Shown piece after piece: positions 40,330-49,922 of a stretch of 64,000 nt of DNA. The number at the start of each line of letters is the position of its first letter. Position 1 is the stretch's first letter. Under the pieces are notes generated by a model that saw only the letters and a list, made by a program, of their open reading frames with translations, ran no database searches and was not told the origin of the DNA. The DNA lies in assembly GCA_037440925.1 (NCBI GenBank), contig JBBITF010000013.1:1-64000 (forward strand). The letters are read 5' to 3'. Made by a program: the position numbers and the translations under genes. Source of the DNA: JAABUE01 sp037440925. GTDB taxonomy: Bacteria > Chloroflexota > Anaerolineae > Anaerolineales > Villigracilaceae.

Positions 40330-41565
40330 CTAACGCTTCACCGTTTCAGCCTCTTCTGCCAGTTCCTGGGCCTTCAAAGAGGCTCGAATGCTTTCCGCCA
40401 GAGAGAGGATGCCTTTCCCAGCGGGTTGCATTTTATGTTCGAGGATGAATGGAACGCCTCGATTGACGGCTGGAATGACAATGCGTTCATCCAACGGGAT
40501 GACGGCTGCGATAGGCTGTTTGAGATTATCTCCAACGCGCTCCGGCGTGATACCAATGCGTTTATCAAAACGATTCATCGCAAACACAATACGTTCACGA
40601 GAAATGCCAAGCGTTTGTAAAAGATCCAAAAAGAGACGAGCATTCTTGATGGCAGGGATATCCTGTGTGGTAACCAAAACAATCACGTCGCTCTTGTCTA
40701 TGGCGCCCAGGGTAATATCCGTCAAGATGGGAGTTGTATCAATAACCACATACGCATAATGTTGCTTCAAGTACTCTATCAATCTTACAAACTGATCGCC
40801 AGAGACCTTTTCAGCATACTCGGGCCGTGAAGGCGCTGCCAAGATATGCACCCCCGAAGCGTGAGTGACCATGACGCTTTCGACCACCTCGTAGTCTAAT
40901 TCGTCAATGCGAGAAGCAAGATCAATCAAGGTATTTTTGCCTTGCTCATTGACAAAAATAGCTACATCTCCATATTGCAAGTTACCGTCCACCAAAACAA
41001 CCCGCGTCTCACTATTGTGCAACAACAAAGCCAGATTGACAGCAATGGTAGTGCAACCCGTCCCCCCTTTAGGGCTGTAGACCGTAATAATCTTTCCATG
41101 CGTCAGCGCAGGCATAAGACCTTTGCCTCCCCCAGGCATCATGGAAACAACACGAGCCTGCTCCATTTTGGAGCGTTCTTGGAACGACATCTCGCCTGCC
41201 CGGCGGATGGCAGAGATCAAATCATCCGCCATAGGGGGCTTGGTCAAAAAATCGCGCGCGCCCGCCAGCATGGCGCGTCGCATATAATTCTGCTCCCCCT
41301 GCACAGAGAGAATAACAACCTGCACATGGGGCTGTTTAGCAAGGATTTGCTCTGTGGCGGCGATGCCATCCAAATCAGGCATATTGATATCCATCAACAC
41401 CACATCTGGATCCAGCTCTCTCGCCAACTGGACCCCTTCCTTGCCGGTCTTGGCTGCGCCAACCGCTTCGATATCGGGCTCAAATTGCAATAACTTGCGA
41501 ACGTTCTCCCGCGTCTCCGCAATATCATCCACGATTAAAACCCGAATTTTTTTATCCGTCGCCAT
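40330..41565 (-). CDS. CpaE/TadZ: receiver domain fused to a MinD-like ATPase
   Basis: 411 residues. The N-terminal receiver (RVLIVDDIAETRENVRKLL, D at about 59 in DVVLMDINMPDLDGI) is followed by a linker with Met/Gly-rich VVSMMPGGGKGLMP, then a deviant Walker A YSPKGGTGCTTIAVNLALLL near residue 165 and YVVIDTTPILTDITL near 245. Such proteins position Tad pilus machinery. The receiver has the phosphorylatable Asp, so a kinase input is possible; a DegS-like kinase is encoded upstream. Confidence 0.92.
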   Translation of the reverse strand: MATDKKIRVLIVDDIAETRENVRKLLQFEPDIEAVGAAKTGKEGVQLARELDPDVVLMDINMPDLDGIAATEQILAKQPHVQVVILSVQGEQNYMRRAMLAGARDFLTKPPMADDLISAIRRAGEMSFQERSKMEQARVVSMMPGGGKGLMPALTHGKIITVYSPKGGTGCTTIAVNLALLLHNSETRVVLVDGNLQYGDVAIFVNEQGKNTLIDLASRIDELDYEVVESVMVTHASGVHILAAPSRPEYAEKVSGDQFVRLIEYLKQHYAYVVIDTTPILTDITLGAIDKSDVIVLVTTQDIPAIKNARLFLDLLQTLGISRERIVFAMNRFDKRIGITPERVGDNLKQPIAAVIPLDERIVIPAVNRGVPFILEHKMQPAGKGILSLAESIRASLKAQELAEEAETVKR

Positions 41566-41590
41566 GTCTATAGAATTCCCATCTTTTCAC

Positions 41591-42655
41591 TTATTGAGGA
41601 GGCGGAACATCATTCTTAAGAACTGGTTCTACCAATTTATCCACGCGAGGCTCAATCACATACGGCAACTTTACCGGTATAGGGATATTATACTGGCTCA
41701 GCAAAAATTGAAGCGTAGCCGCCTCGGTCGCCATACGAGACTGATCGCCAGCATAGCGCAGGCTGAGGGACAACTTAGCATCCATGTAGATCAGCCATTG
41801 AAGGGTATTCACGTCTTGGGGAGAAACTACCAACGTGATGACATCCGGAGGGCTTTGGGCGGGCTGCGGCTGTCCCTCAGCAGGCTGCTCTTGCACCTCC
41901 CCTGCATCGGCAGCCGAAAAGGTGCCTAATTTCAACACAACAATATCCTGCAAAATGGTCTGGCAAACCAAGCGGGGACGCTGCTGTTCTCCAGGGACCA
42001 CATATACGCCTTGCTGGAAAGAGGGTTCCACTTCCGTGCGGCCTTGAACCAACGGCTGGTCTACGGTGCCGGCTCCCAACGTAATGCCGGGCATCTCATC
42101 GGGCGGCACGCCGGCCGGCCCGCGCAAGGTCACTACCGTGTTCGGGGTCTTGGACTGGAAGGAGGGATCAGCATCCACAAACAGCATACAGGCTGTCAAG
42201 TTGACATGAGCGCCGTCTGTAGCGCCATAGGCAACCGAGGCCAAGCGCGAAATCGGTATCGAAACCGCCACTGAGCCAGGAGGAATGCGAGCCGCCCAAG
42301 CAGGGCCACTTATTGCCAGCGCGCCTTCGGAAATCATAGATGAGGTGATGACCACCCCCTGTTCCAATGGGTATTTTGCAACCTTACCAATGACCTGGTC
42401 TTTTTGATCCTCAGTGTACATCACGGCACTGACTGCATTCGATGGAATCTCGATGAAATCTAAGGCCTCGGCCGTAATCTTCTCGCCTTGCGGAATACTC
42501 TGCCCGGCAATCACAATTTTCACCGTGTTCGGCGGAGGGGTTTCCCCTCCAGACGGCCGTGGCGGGTTCAAGAAGCGCTGCATCAAAAGCGCTACCATAA
42601 CCAGGATAATGACCAAAACCACGGCTATCATGATGAAAATACGTCCCCGTCGCAT
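41591..42655 (-). CDS. cpaB: Flp pilus assembly protein CpaB/RcpC
   Basis: 354 residues: an N-terminal membrane helix (7-28), a SAF domain (VKIVIAGQSIPQGEKITAEALDFIEIP) near 45-105 and a periplasm-facing RcpC-like region with VVTLRGPAGVPPDEMPGITL. It starts a second operon segment after its own promoter (42701-42706). GAGGAG precedes the ATG. No prepilin or TadV/peptidase gene is visible nearby. Confidence 0.88.
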   Translation of the reverse strand: MRRGRIFIMIAVVLVIILVMVALLMQRFLNPPRPSGGETPPPNTVKIVIAGQSIPQGEKITAEALDFIEIPSNAVSAVMYTEDQKDQVIGKVAKYPLEQGVVITSSMISEGALAISGPAWAARIPPGSVAVSIPISRLASVAYGATDGAHVNLTACMLFVDADPSFQSKTPNTVVTLRGPAGVPPDEMPGITLGAGTVDQPLVQGRTEVEPSFQQGVYVVPGEQQRPRLVCQTILQDIVVLKLGTFSAADAGEVQEQPAEGQPQPAQSPPDVITLVVSPQDVNTLQWLIYMDAKLSLSLRYAGDQSRMATEAATLQFLLSQYNIPIPVKLPYVIEPRVDKLVEPVLKNDVPPPQ

Positions 42656-42700
42656 AGAAGCTCCTCTCGTACAAGGGTCAATTTACACTTTATCATGTTG

Positions 42701-42706
42701 ATTATA
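42701..42706 (-). promoter_or_regulatory. -10 hexamer upstream of cpaB
   Basis: TATAAT on the minus strand, about 45 nt before the cpaB ATG and in the 141-bp gap after the kinase gene. No good -35 is visible. Suggests that the pilus genes can be transcribed apart from the two-component pair. Confidence 0.5.
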
Positions 42707-42796
42707 CAGGAAAAATCCCCAAAACATGCTGGTAAATAAGTATGACGTAGAAAGTTGCTCTACCTCTAAGCAACGCGCTCATCGGTTTGTAAATTA

Positions 42797-43831
42797 CTAT
42801 GGCCTCCGAATAGGTAAGAAAAACATCACCCGTGTACCTTTTCCGGCAGAAGACTCGATCTCGAACGCGCCGCCAAGCATCTCGGCCCGTTCCTGAATCA
42901 ACTTTAATCCAAGGCTTTTGCTTTCTTGTAGGGTGTCTGGATCGAAACCTTTCCCGTTATCGTCCACAATAACCCGAATCTGTTCCTCCGATAAATCCAA
43001 ATTCACTTTCAACAAAGAGGCCTGGCCATGCCGAAAAGCATTTCCCATCAGTTCCTGGATGGCGCGAAAAACCATCACTTCCAGATAGGGTTCTATCCGT
43101 CTTTCTGCGCCAGTAATGGTCAAGTTTACTTCCATTCCTGCTTGTTCTTTGAAGGCTTCAGCGTACCGCCGCACGGTCGGAATCAACCCCAAATCATCCA
43201 ACATCATTGGACGCAATTCAAAGATGAAGCCGCGCACTTTCTGAAACGTGCTCATGGCTGAGGCCTTCAAACTATTCAACTCATCGCGTGCTTGAGCAGG
43301 GTCTACATCCAGCAAACGCATGGCGATTTCTGTCTGTAAAATAAAGTTCGAGAGCGCCTGCGCAGGGCCATCGTGCATTTGGCGGGAAAGTCTCTGACGC
43401 TCGGCCTCTTGAGCATTGACCAGCATCTCCACACTGGCCAACGCCCCTTTGCTCGAAGAAGGCGCAGCAGCCGAGGTCGCATGGTCGCCACTGTCTTGGA
43501 GACTTCGCAACAAATCCCGATATTTTTCCAAATGGGCTTTATCGCTTTGTAACTTTTCTAATTGACCCCGCATGACAAATAATCTCTGCTGGGCGTCTAG
43601 GGCAGAGTCATACGCCATCCGAATTTCTTCGACAGAGGTAGCATTGATTTGACTTTGCACCTGCTTGAGGTGAGAGGTAATTGCCGCATTGCGCTGGGTT
43701 AACTTGGATACTTCTCCCTGGCTTTGTTCGATCATCAGATTCGTTTCGCGCAGCGCGCGTTCTGTCTCTTCCAACTGAGCCTTGAAGTCAAGGTCTGTTT
43801 CATTCTGTCTCGTTTCCACGTCTTTTGTCAT
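42797..43831 (-). CDS. Sensor histidine kinase, DegS/NarX type (cytoplasmic)
   Basis: 344 residues, no membrane helix. A long coiled coil (residues ~10-110) precedes the HisKA_3 helix with AEAQEAERQRLSRQMHDGP-type sequence (RQMHDGPAQALSN, His about 150) and a HATPase domain (AIQELMGNAFRHGQ, VDDNGKGFDP, GLKLIQERAEMLGG). It pairs with the NarL-type regulator 7 bp upstream. Lacking a sensor domain at the membrane, it probably responds to a cytoplasmic signal or partner. Next to the Tad genes, so control of pilus formation is possible. Confidence 0.9.
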   Translation of the reverse strand: MTKDVETRQNETDLDFKAQLEETERALRETNLMIEQSQGEVSKLTQRNAAITSHLKQVQSQINATSVEEIRMAYDSALDAQQRLFVMRGQLEKLQSDKAHLEKYRDLLRSLQDSGDHATSAAAPSSSKGALASVEMLVNAQEAERQRLSRQMHDGPAQALSNFILQTEIAMRLLDVDPAQARDELNSLKASAMSTFQKVRGFIFELRPMMLDDLGLIPTVRRYAEAFKEQAGMEVNLTITGAERRIEPYLEVMVFRAIQELMGNAFRHGQASLLKVNLDLSEEQIRVIVDDNGKGFDPDTLQESKSLGLKLIQERAEMLGGAFEIESSAGKGTRVMFFLPIRRP

Positions 43832-43838
43832 GAAAACA

Positions 43839-44543
43839 TCACTCCTGCGACTTGTTTAGATTAGCATCTTGTAATTTGACCCATCCCCGCTTCAAAGCGT
43901 ATACCACAGCCTGCGTGCGGTCTTCGACGCCAAATTTTCTCAAGATAGAAGTGACATGATTTTTGACTGTCTGATGGCTGATGCCCAACAAGTTGGCAAT
44001 TTCTTTATTGCTCATGCCGCGCACCACGCAAGCCAATACTTCCATCTCACGATCGGACAAGGGATGAAAAGGACTGCCGGGTTCGCTGTAAGAGCGCCGC
44101 GCCCCTTCAATTTGGCCTTCAAGCCATTCATCCAATTCGTGGCGCGTAAACACGTTGCCATCCATAACGTATTTCCCCTTGGACACCTCATAAATGATTT
44201 GAACAAGGCGCTCCGGCGAAATGTCTTTCGCACAATACGCGGCAGCGCCGGCATGGGCAGCATGGACGGCCTGTTCTACGTCATCATAGCCTGTCAACAA
44301 CAAAATGCGGGTGGGTAATTTTTCCAAGCATACTTGATGCGTAATTTGTTGACCGTTCATATCAGGCAAATTGACATCCAAAATAGCAATATCGGGCCGC
44401 AGCGTGCGTATCTGCTCCAACGCCTGCCTGCCATCAGCCGCTTGACCCACCACCCGCAAGCCAGGCTCAAGGGCAAGCGCATCGGCCACGCCCTGCCGAA
44501 AGAGCGGATGATCGTCCACAATTAACAAAGTGATTTGACTCAT
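43839..44543 (-). CDS. NarL/FixJ-family response regulator, DegU-like
   Basis: 234 residues. Receiver with D56 (DIAILDVNLPDMNG), then a linker and a LuxR HTH (SDREMEVLACVVRGMSNKEIANLLGISHQTVKNHVTSILRKFGVEDRTQAVVYAL). It is the first gene of the minus-strand group that leads into the kinase and Tad genes. No strong Shine-Dalgarno; a TATACT lies about 40 bp upstream of the ATG. It would regulate genes with the paired kinase. Confidence 0.93.
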   Translation of the reverse strand: MSQITLLIVDDHPLFRQGVADALALEPGLRVVGQAADGRQALEQIRTLRPDIAILDVNLPDMNGQQITHQVCLEKLPTRILLLTGYDDVEQAVHAAHAGAAAYCAKDISPERLVQIIYEVSKGKYVMDGNVFTRHELDEWLEGQIEGARRSYSEPGSPFHPLSDREMEVLACVVRGMSNKEIANLLGISHQTVKNHVTSILRKFGVEDRTQAVVYALKRGWVKLQDANLNKSQE

Positions 44544-44615
44544 AGTTGCCCCAACCTATCAGGTAAGGATATTAAAAGTATAGCACATGTGTCACAATAC
44601 GGGAACAATTGCAAT

Positions 44616-46094
44616 CTAACGCCAATGAAAGACTACCATGTTCTGACCGCCGAGCAAAAGGGTAACTTGACTGCCAGTTGTAAAGACCGGCTTGGCTTGC
44701 CGGCTGAGATGCGGATAAAACTCAGGAAAAGCAATTAAGTACGACGCGCCCACCTCGTCCAGGTAGGCAGCCAGGCGGGTTTCATCACGGATGAATGGAA
44801 CGACCTCTGGTGAAATCAATCCTGCCAGGTCTACCAGTGGATGATGGTCGAAATAACCTAGCGCGCCAATATCATGAGCAGCCACCAACTCTCCTTCTGG
44901 CACATTCGCCGATACCCACTTTGCCGTCACAACCATCTCACTTTCGATGAAGGCTACATCCTGCGCATACGTCCGCGCTCCAAATAACCAGAAAGCCACG
45001 CCCAGGAGTCCTATTAACAAGTTCCCGCCCGTGCTGGCCGCCCAGCGGAAACGCCCCAGGTGTTTAGAGTGTGTCCACGTAAGCATAGCTGCCAGCCCCC
45101 ATAAGAAAAAAACCGGCATGGCAGGCATCACATAACGCCCATGTTGGTAGACCGGCAATCGCTCGATATACAAAAACAGATAGCCGGCAAACCAGACCAT
45201 GCCAACCAGGGCGCCCCAATCACGCTTGCGCAGCGCCACCGCTGCCCAACCAATCACGCCCGGCAGCAAGGCCAGGCTGGCGCCTGCCAAAAATTGCAAT
45301 GTCAATTGCCCAAATCGTTCCAGGAATGGCTTCGACTGCCAGGCAACGTACTCGGCTTGCTTGGCATAGAATGTATTCGGCATGGGCGTTCCAGACAGGA
45401 TCAGGTTGAAGAGCAAGTAAGGAACGAACAGGACCGCAAAACCCAACGTTAATAGGATCAAATCACGCCAACGTCTCTTTGCCGACCCGCAACCTGTTAG
45501 CGCAAAGACGACGATCGGCCCGAGGAGCGTGATCCCGTCAGGGCGCACCCAAACACTGAGGCCGGCAAGCAGGCCCAGGGTCATGAAACGACGCGAACCG
45601 GTCATCAACATCCCCAAGGTCATCGTGATGAAAAAAGCATGTAGCAGAGTCTCCATTCCCGAAGCCGCCGCCCAAACCAGATGCCACTCCGTAACCAGGA
45701 ACAGCCCCACCCAAGGAAGACGCGGCCGATACGTCTGAGAAATTTGACGCAAAATCATCTCGCCCAACATTCCCATACCCCACAGCAGCAGCGCGCCAAG
45801 GAGGTATGTCCAAATATATGGAGCCAGTTTAAGCAAGAACCCAATAGAAAGAAGGCCCGTCCACAAGGGGGAAGTGGAACCAGCAGAGGGTTTTCCAGGC
45901 TGGAAAGCCCATTCGCCATAAACCGCCAAATTGCGGGCATAAGTCAGGTGAATCCAGGAGTCATCGAGCGGGAAACCAATTCGATAAAAGAGCGCGCTGG
46001 CGCCCAGATAGAGCGCCATGCTGCCCACACTGGCTAACGCCAGAAAGATAATCTCTTTCCTAGTGAGCGGGGGAAAGCGCAAAAATTCTTGCAT
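44616..46094 (-). CDS. Polytopic membrane protein, GT-C-like glycosyltransferase
   Basis: 492 residues with a first extracytoplasmic loop containing PLDDSWIHLTYARNLAVYGEW and then roughly ten membrane helices. This resembles dolichyl-phosphate-sugar-using GT-C enzymes (ArnT/PMT-like), where a D-D or D-E pair occurs in the first loop (here DDSW). C-terminal domain is hydrophilic and outside. The ATG 46094 follows GAGAGG and overlaps the next upstream gene's end by 35 nt; the longer ORF start at 46271 lies inside that gene. Acceptor unknown. Confidence 0.75.
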   Translation of the reverse strand: MQEFLRFPPLTRKEIIFLALASVGSMALYLGASALFYRIGFPLDDSWIHLTYARNLAVYGEWAFQPGKPSAGSTSPLWTGLLSIGFLLKLAPYIWTYLLGALLLWGMGMLGEMILRQISQTYRPRLPWVGLFLVTEWHLVWAAASGMETLLHAFFITMTLGMLMTGSRRFMTLGLLAGLSVWVRPDGITLLGPIVVFALTGCGSAKRRWRDLILLTLGFAVLFVPYLLFNLILSGTPMPNTFYAKQAEYVAWQSKPFLERFGQLTLQFLAGASLALLPGVIGWAAVALRKRDWGALVGMVWFAGYLFLYIERLPVYQHGRYVMPAMPVFFLWGLAAMLTWTHSKHLGRFRWAASTGGNLLIGLLGVAFWLFGARTYAQDVAFIESEMVVTAKWVSANVPEGELVAAHDIGALGYFDHHPLVDLAGLISPEVVPFIRDETRLAAYLDEVGASYLIAFPEFYPHLSRQAKPVFTTGSQVTLLLGGQNMVVFHWR

Positions 46095-47640
46095 CCTCCA
46101 CCTCTCCAAGGTATTCGATTCCCACATATTGCTCGGTCTGATCGTACAAACCGCGATACTCCGGCAAGACGCCTTCCTTTTCAAGAATGTAATATGAGGC
46201 GCCGTAACGCGCCGCCAAAGCCAGGAGGGTCTGCGGCCCGCCCGGCGGCGCCACGATAGCCGAACGCCCACTGACTAGGTAATACCCCGGCGGATTGAGC
46301 GCAATTACAATTTCATTTGGCTGCGCGCCCTGCTCTACCAGGAATCGCTCGACTTTTACATACAATTCCTCTTCCCATTGCCAACCGAGTTGAAAGATAC
46401 GCTTTTGCAAGACCACAACGGTCAACAAGGCGCATAGGCCCACCAGCGCAACGCGAAAGATGCTATAAGCGCGTTCATCCAAAAACCCTCTGCGGCGAAT
46501 AGCCGACACAGTCTGTTCCAATCCGAGCGGCGCCAACGCCCACCATAAGGGTTGAAAGGCCACGCCAGCATGGAAGAACCCGCCGCGCGCGCCCGCTAGA
46601 GGGAAAATCAAGGTCATTACAGCCAACAGCAACAGCCAGCCAATGGCTGCCAATCTGACACGCAAGTCACGCCGCGCCTGCCACACGCCCACCAAGATAA
46701 AAGGAAACAAAAGGATGCCGCCTTGAGCCCCAATGGCATTCTGCGCATTCATGCCCAAAGCCCAAAAACGTACCTTCAGCGCTGCCTGCCAGCCAGCCGC
46801 CAGCCAGGATTGCAAATTGACCTGTTCGGCAGGAAAAGCAAACGTATCGTTGTAATTCGTCAACCATAGAATGCGGTCCCCCCCTGGCGCCATGAGCGAG
46901 CCAAACACGGAAAGGTTGCGAGCGTACCAAGGCCCCATGATAAGCAGGTAGCCGAGCAGGGTAAGGGGAAAAGCGCGGAAGATGTAAAGCGTGAGGGGTG
47001 ATACGTAATGCGTAATTTGTGTCCTTAAAACGTAATCTTGCGCCCGCCAGAGAGAAAGCAAGCCGAGCAACCCCAGCCAAAGCAGGCCATCGCTGCGCGC
47101 CAGGTTCATCAGGCCGGCCAAGACGCCTAGCAACCCAAAAACCCAATGACGTTCATCCTTTGCCAGCAAGAAAATCAGACCGCCCAGGAACATGAAGGGA
47201 GCAAAGTTGTCGGTGACGGGCAAGAAAGGAGCATGAAAGATGGAGAAGACGGCCAGCAGGCCCGAGGTCAAGGCGAGAGCGCGGCGATCGGTAAAATCCA
47301 GCGCCAGGCGGGCAGTCAAAGGCGGAATGCAGGCGGCAATCAAAATGAAAATCAGGCGAGCGGCTGCGTAGGTTTGTTGGCCGGTCAGGAACATACTGAG
47401 CGCCGCCAAGATGGATGAAAGCGGCAGCCAGTAGGTATGTGAGGGATGCGGCAGGCCGGCCGGGTCATCCAGATAATTCCACAAATACGGCTCGGTAAAG
47501 CCCTTGCCCTGTATCAGTTGCAAGCCGCCGGCAAAGTAGTAGTCTGCGTCCATGTAGCCGGGGTAATCCTGGAAGGAGGCAATCGTCAACGCCCCTCCCA
47601 AGCCAAGTAGAAAAAGTAAGAGATAGAGACGCCAGGTCAT
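46060..47640 (-). CDS. Polytopic GT-C-like glycosyltransferase with in-frame repeat insert
   Basis: 526 residues. The first loop has FQDYPGYMDADYYFAGGLQL (DAD-like acidic motif) and multiple helices follow; NLARSDGLLWLGLLGLLSL and YARNLSVFGSL are typical of this group. A low-complexity insert VLRTQITHYVSPLTLYIF between helices is encoded by a 7-bp repeat (46984-47037). Stop 34 bp inside the next gene's start, so translation may be coupled. Similar in overall layout to the protein at 44616. Confidence 0.75.
   Translation of the reverse strand: MTWRLYLLLFLLGLGGALTIASFQDYPGYMDADYYFAGGLQLIQGKGFTEPYLWNYLDDPAGLPHPSHTYWLPLSSILAALSMFLTGQQTYAAARLIFILIAACIPPLTARLALDFTDRRALALTSGLLAVFSIFHAPFLPVTDNFAPFMFLGGLIFLLAKDERHWVFGLLGVLAGLMNLARSDGLLWLGLLGLLSLWRAQDYVLRTQITHYVSPLTLYIFRAFPLTLLGYLLIMGPWYARNLSVFGSLMAPGGDRILWLTNYNDTFAFPAEQVNLQSWLAAGWQAALKVRFWALGMNAQNAIGAQGGILLFPFILVGVWQARRDLRVRLAAIGWLLLLAVMTLIFPLAGARGGFFHAGVAFQPLWWALAPLGLEQTVSAIRRRGFLDERAYSIFRVALVGLCALLTVVVLQKRIFQLGWQWEEELYVKVERFLVEQGAQPNEIVIALNPPGYYLVSGRSAIVAPPGGPQTLLALAARYGASYYILEKEGVLPEYRGLYDQTEQYVGIEYLGEVEDARIFALSPAH
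46984..47037. repeat. Degenerate 7-bp repeat inside a glycosyltransferase gene
   Basis: Heptamers GTAAAGC, GTGAGGG, GTGATAC, GTAATGC, GTAATTT, GTG... in the plus orientation. In frame in the gene at 46060-47640. More degenerate than the femX arrays. Confidence 0.65.
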
Positions 47641-47647
47641 TGAGACT

Positions 47648-48919
47648 CTATGTAGAGATGTGTTCTAACCAAGTACGCGGCGGGCGAATGATCCACCAAC
47701 GCATCCAGTACAGTCCTAACAAGGCGGTAAGCGGCAGGAACAGATATAAGGCCTCTGAAGCCGCTAGAGAGGGCAACGCCAGAAAGCCAAAGAAAAACAA
47801 CCACGCTGCTGCAAAGAGCGCTGCCAGCAACACAATGGCTATCCCCTCTCCAATGCGCTTCCACCGTTCACGCACCGTAACAAGGAATAGGATGATAGGA
47901 AAAAACAACACAACCAGGTTGTCTAGTTCTGAGCGAAAGCCCAACAAAGGGGTGGCGGCCAACGTAATAGCGGCCGTCCATACAAAACGCCGAAAGTCCG
48001 CTCCACGGCTGCGCCCCCATTCATAGCCCAGCGCAATCAACAGCACGCCGCTCAGGGTCAAAGACAACAGACTGCCATGGCCGGGCCAAAGGAGGCTAAA
48101 GACGCGGAGAGTGGAGTAGCCAAAGTCGGCGCGCAGGCTGTTCCAGGCGGCGCGCAAGAATGGCAGCAACCAGCCCGGATAGGAGAGAAAGGAAACAACG
48201 AGAAGCACAAACAACAGCATCCCCGCCCCGGCCAACACCCGCCAGCGCCGCGCCCAGAAAACAGATAAGAAGATGAACAGCCAAAACGGGGCGCCTATCT
48301 CCCATTGAAAGGCTGTCATCACCAGTAATGCGCCTGCCAGTTCGTCCCATTGGGCGCGCAGCGCCAGGAGGATGCCAACATAGGCCAATCCGAGCAGAAT
48401 GGCCGCGGAACCTTCCAGAAAAGCCTGCCAGGCGTAGTAAGAGGATAAGCAAAACAAGAACACCAAAGCGGTAAAATAGCGCGGGGGTTGTCTTTCGAGC
48501 AAGCGAAAAAGGAGAGCAAGGAAGGCCAGCGCCGCCGCTTCTGTCAACGTCATCCAAAAAGCGCGCGCGGCCTGCGCATCGGGAAACAACGCCAATGGAA
48601 AGAAGAAAGGCATTAAGTGAAAAGGAATGTCGAGGATATACAATTCTTCTCCTGGCCGCGCCGGGCGCCCATAGACCCGCTCTTGTACCGCTGACGGAAC
48701 AGCGGCGCTATAGGGTTCAATGCGATCGAACAGAAAAGCCCGACCGCCGATGTAAAGCAAATAAAACTCGCCGCCTCCAGGCAAAGTACGCGCCAAAGAG
48801 AGATTAGCATACCCCAGCAAGCCCAAAACTACGGCCAGCGCCGCCACAGCCAGGAACAGGAAGCGCCACTCCTGGGGAGTCAATTTGCGGGAGTTTTTTT
48901 GGAATTCCTGAAATGACAT
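47648..48919 (-). CDS. Polytopic membrane protein, GT87/DUF2029-like
   Basis: 423 residues, about ten membrane helices, with a periplasm-facing hydrophilic loop after the first helix (LPGGGEFYLLYIGGRAFLFDRIEPYSAAVPSAVQERVYGR) resembling actinobacterial alpha-mannosyltransferases of GT87. The loop has acidic residues that could bind a polyprenyl-linked donor. Third in a row of glycosyltransferase-like membrane proteins on the same strand, 7 bp after 47640. Function inferred from topology only. Confidence 0.7.
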   Translation of the reverse strand: MSFQEFQKNSRKLTPQEWRFLFLAVAALAVVLGLLGYANLSLARTLPGGGEFYLLYIGGRAFLFDRIEPYSAAVPSAVQERVYGRPARPGEELYILDIPFHLMPFFFPLALFPDAQAARAFWMTLTEAAALAFLALLFRLLERQPPRYFTALVFLFCLSSYYAWQAFLEGSAAILLGLAYVGILLALRAQWDELAGALLVMTAFQWEIGAPFWLFIFLSVFWARRWRVLAGAGMLLFVLLVVSFLSYPGWLLPFLRAAWNSLRADFGYSTLRVFSLLWPGHGSLLSLTLSGVLLIALGYEWGRSRGADFRRFVWTAAITLAATPLLGFRSELDNLVVLFFPIILFLVTVRERWKRIGEGIAIVLLAALFAAAWLFFFGFLALPSLAASEALYLFLPLTALLGLYWMRWWIIRPPRTWLEHIST

Positions 48920-48995
48920 GCCCTACCCAAAGAGGCGACAATAAGCCAACCGGTCAGGGCGCCGCTGACAAGGCCAAACACAGGCAAGAGGTCTG

Positions 48996-49898
48996 TCATG
49001 GCATCAAAATCTGCAAACGCCCTGGCAAGATGCTATACTCGAAATCCTGTTTGTACTCCGAGAAAAGTTCGCCGTCGGTATGTGCGGGAGATGGCCTGTT
49101 CAGATGAATTGTCAAATGGGTGGTATGCACCTCGTACATACCGGGCAGTTCCAGATAATTCCCTTTGCCCGGCTTCATGGCGCGCGGCAACGCCTGGAGC
49201 AAACCCAATCGTGTGGCGCGATAACCATAGGCAAAAGTTAGTTTTCCATCGAAGGGATTGGCATGAGGGGTCATGTAAAAGCCGCCCGTGCGGGGGGCAT
49301 TGCCAATCGAGACCAGAGAAAGCGGCCCATCGTATTCGCCATCGTCCCAATAAACCTTTCCCTGCCATTCAGGTTTATCTAGGATCGCCCAAATGGCTGC
49401 TACCAGGTAACGCGCGATGCCCTTGATCCAGTGAATGCGCTCATGTTTGGTGGTGACATAAGGCTCCAGGCCGGCGGCAGAATTGTTGACAAAATAGCGC
49501 TCATTTAGCTTTCCCACGTCTAACAAGCGCGTTTTCCCCGCTGCAATCACTTGCGCCGCCGCAAACAAATCGAGCGGCAGCCCCAAATTGACCGCCAGGT
49601 CATTGGCCGATCCTAGCGGAATGACGCCCAACGGCCCTAACAGGTCTTGGTCAGATTTTGCAGCCCGCATCATGCCGTTGACCGTTTCTCCGATGGTGCC
49701 ATCTCCGCCAGCAACAATAAGAGGGGAAAAACCCGCCCGCGCTGCTTCTTCGGCCAATTCTACTACTTGACCTTTACGCTGCGAAACAGATACATCGAAC
49801 TCCACGCCAGCCGCCTTGAGCGCGGCCTGCGCTTGCGGCCAACGTTTCCGGGAGTTCCAGCGATTGGAATAGGGATTCAAAATTACTTTAGCAACCAT
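48996..49898 (-). CDS. Lipid kinase, diacylglycerol kinase family (YegS/BmrU type)
   Basis: 300 residues. The nucleotide motif GGDGTIGETVNGM (near 82-94) and PLGSANDLAVNLGLP are clear, as is the C-terminal HTDGEL region with the metal/nucleotide residues. It phosphorylates diacylglycerol or another lipid. It lies 77 bp upstream of the GT87-like gene and 25 bp upstream of a palindromic repeat; it is soluble with no membrane helix. Confidence 0.93.
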   Translation of the reverse strand: MVAKVILNPYSNRWNSRKRWPQAQAALKAAGVEFDVSVSQRKGQVVELAEEAARAGFSPLIVAGGDGTIGETVNGMMRAAKSDQDLLGPLGVIPLGSANDLAVNLGLPLDLFAAAQVIAAGKTRLLDVGKLNERYFVNNSAAGLEPYVTTKHERIHWIKGIARYLVAAIWAILDKPEWQGKVYWDDGEYDGPLSLVSIGNAPRTGGFYMTPHANPFDGKLTFAYGYRATRLGLLQALPRAMKPGKGNYLELPGMYEVHTTHLTIHLNRPSPAHTDGELFSEYKQDFEYSILPGRLQILMP

Positions 49899-49922
49899 GT
49901 CGCCTCTAATTTAGTCAGGCAA

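Noticed and set aside
44544..44615. CRP-like site in the promoter gap of the NarL-type regulator
   Set aside because: TGTGACACATGTG-like sequence lacks the 6-bp spaced TCACA half.
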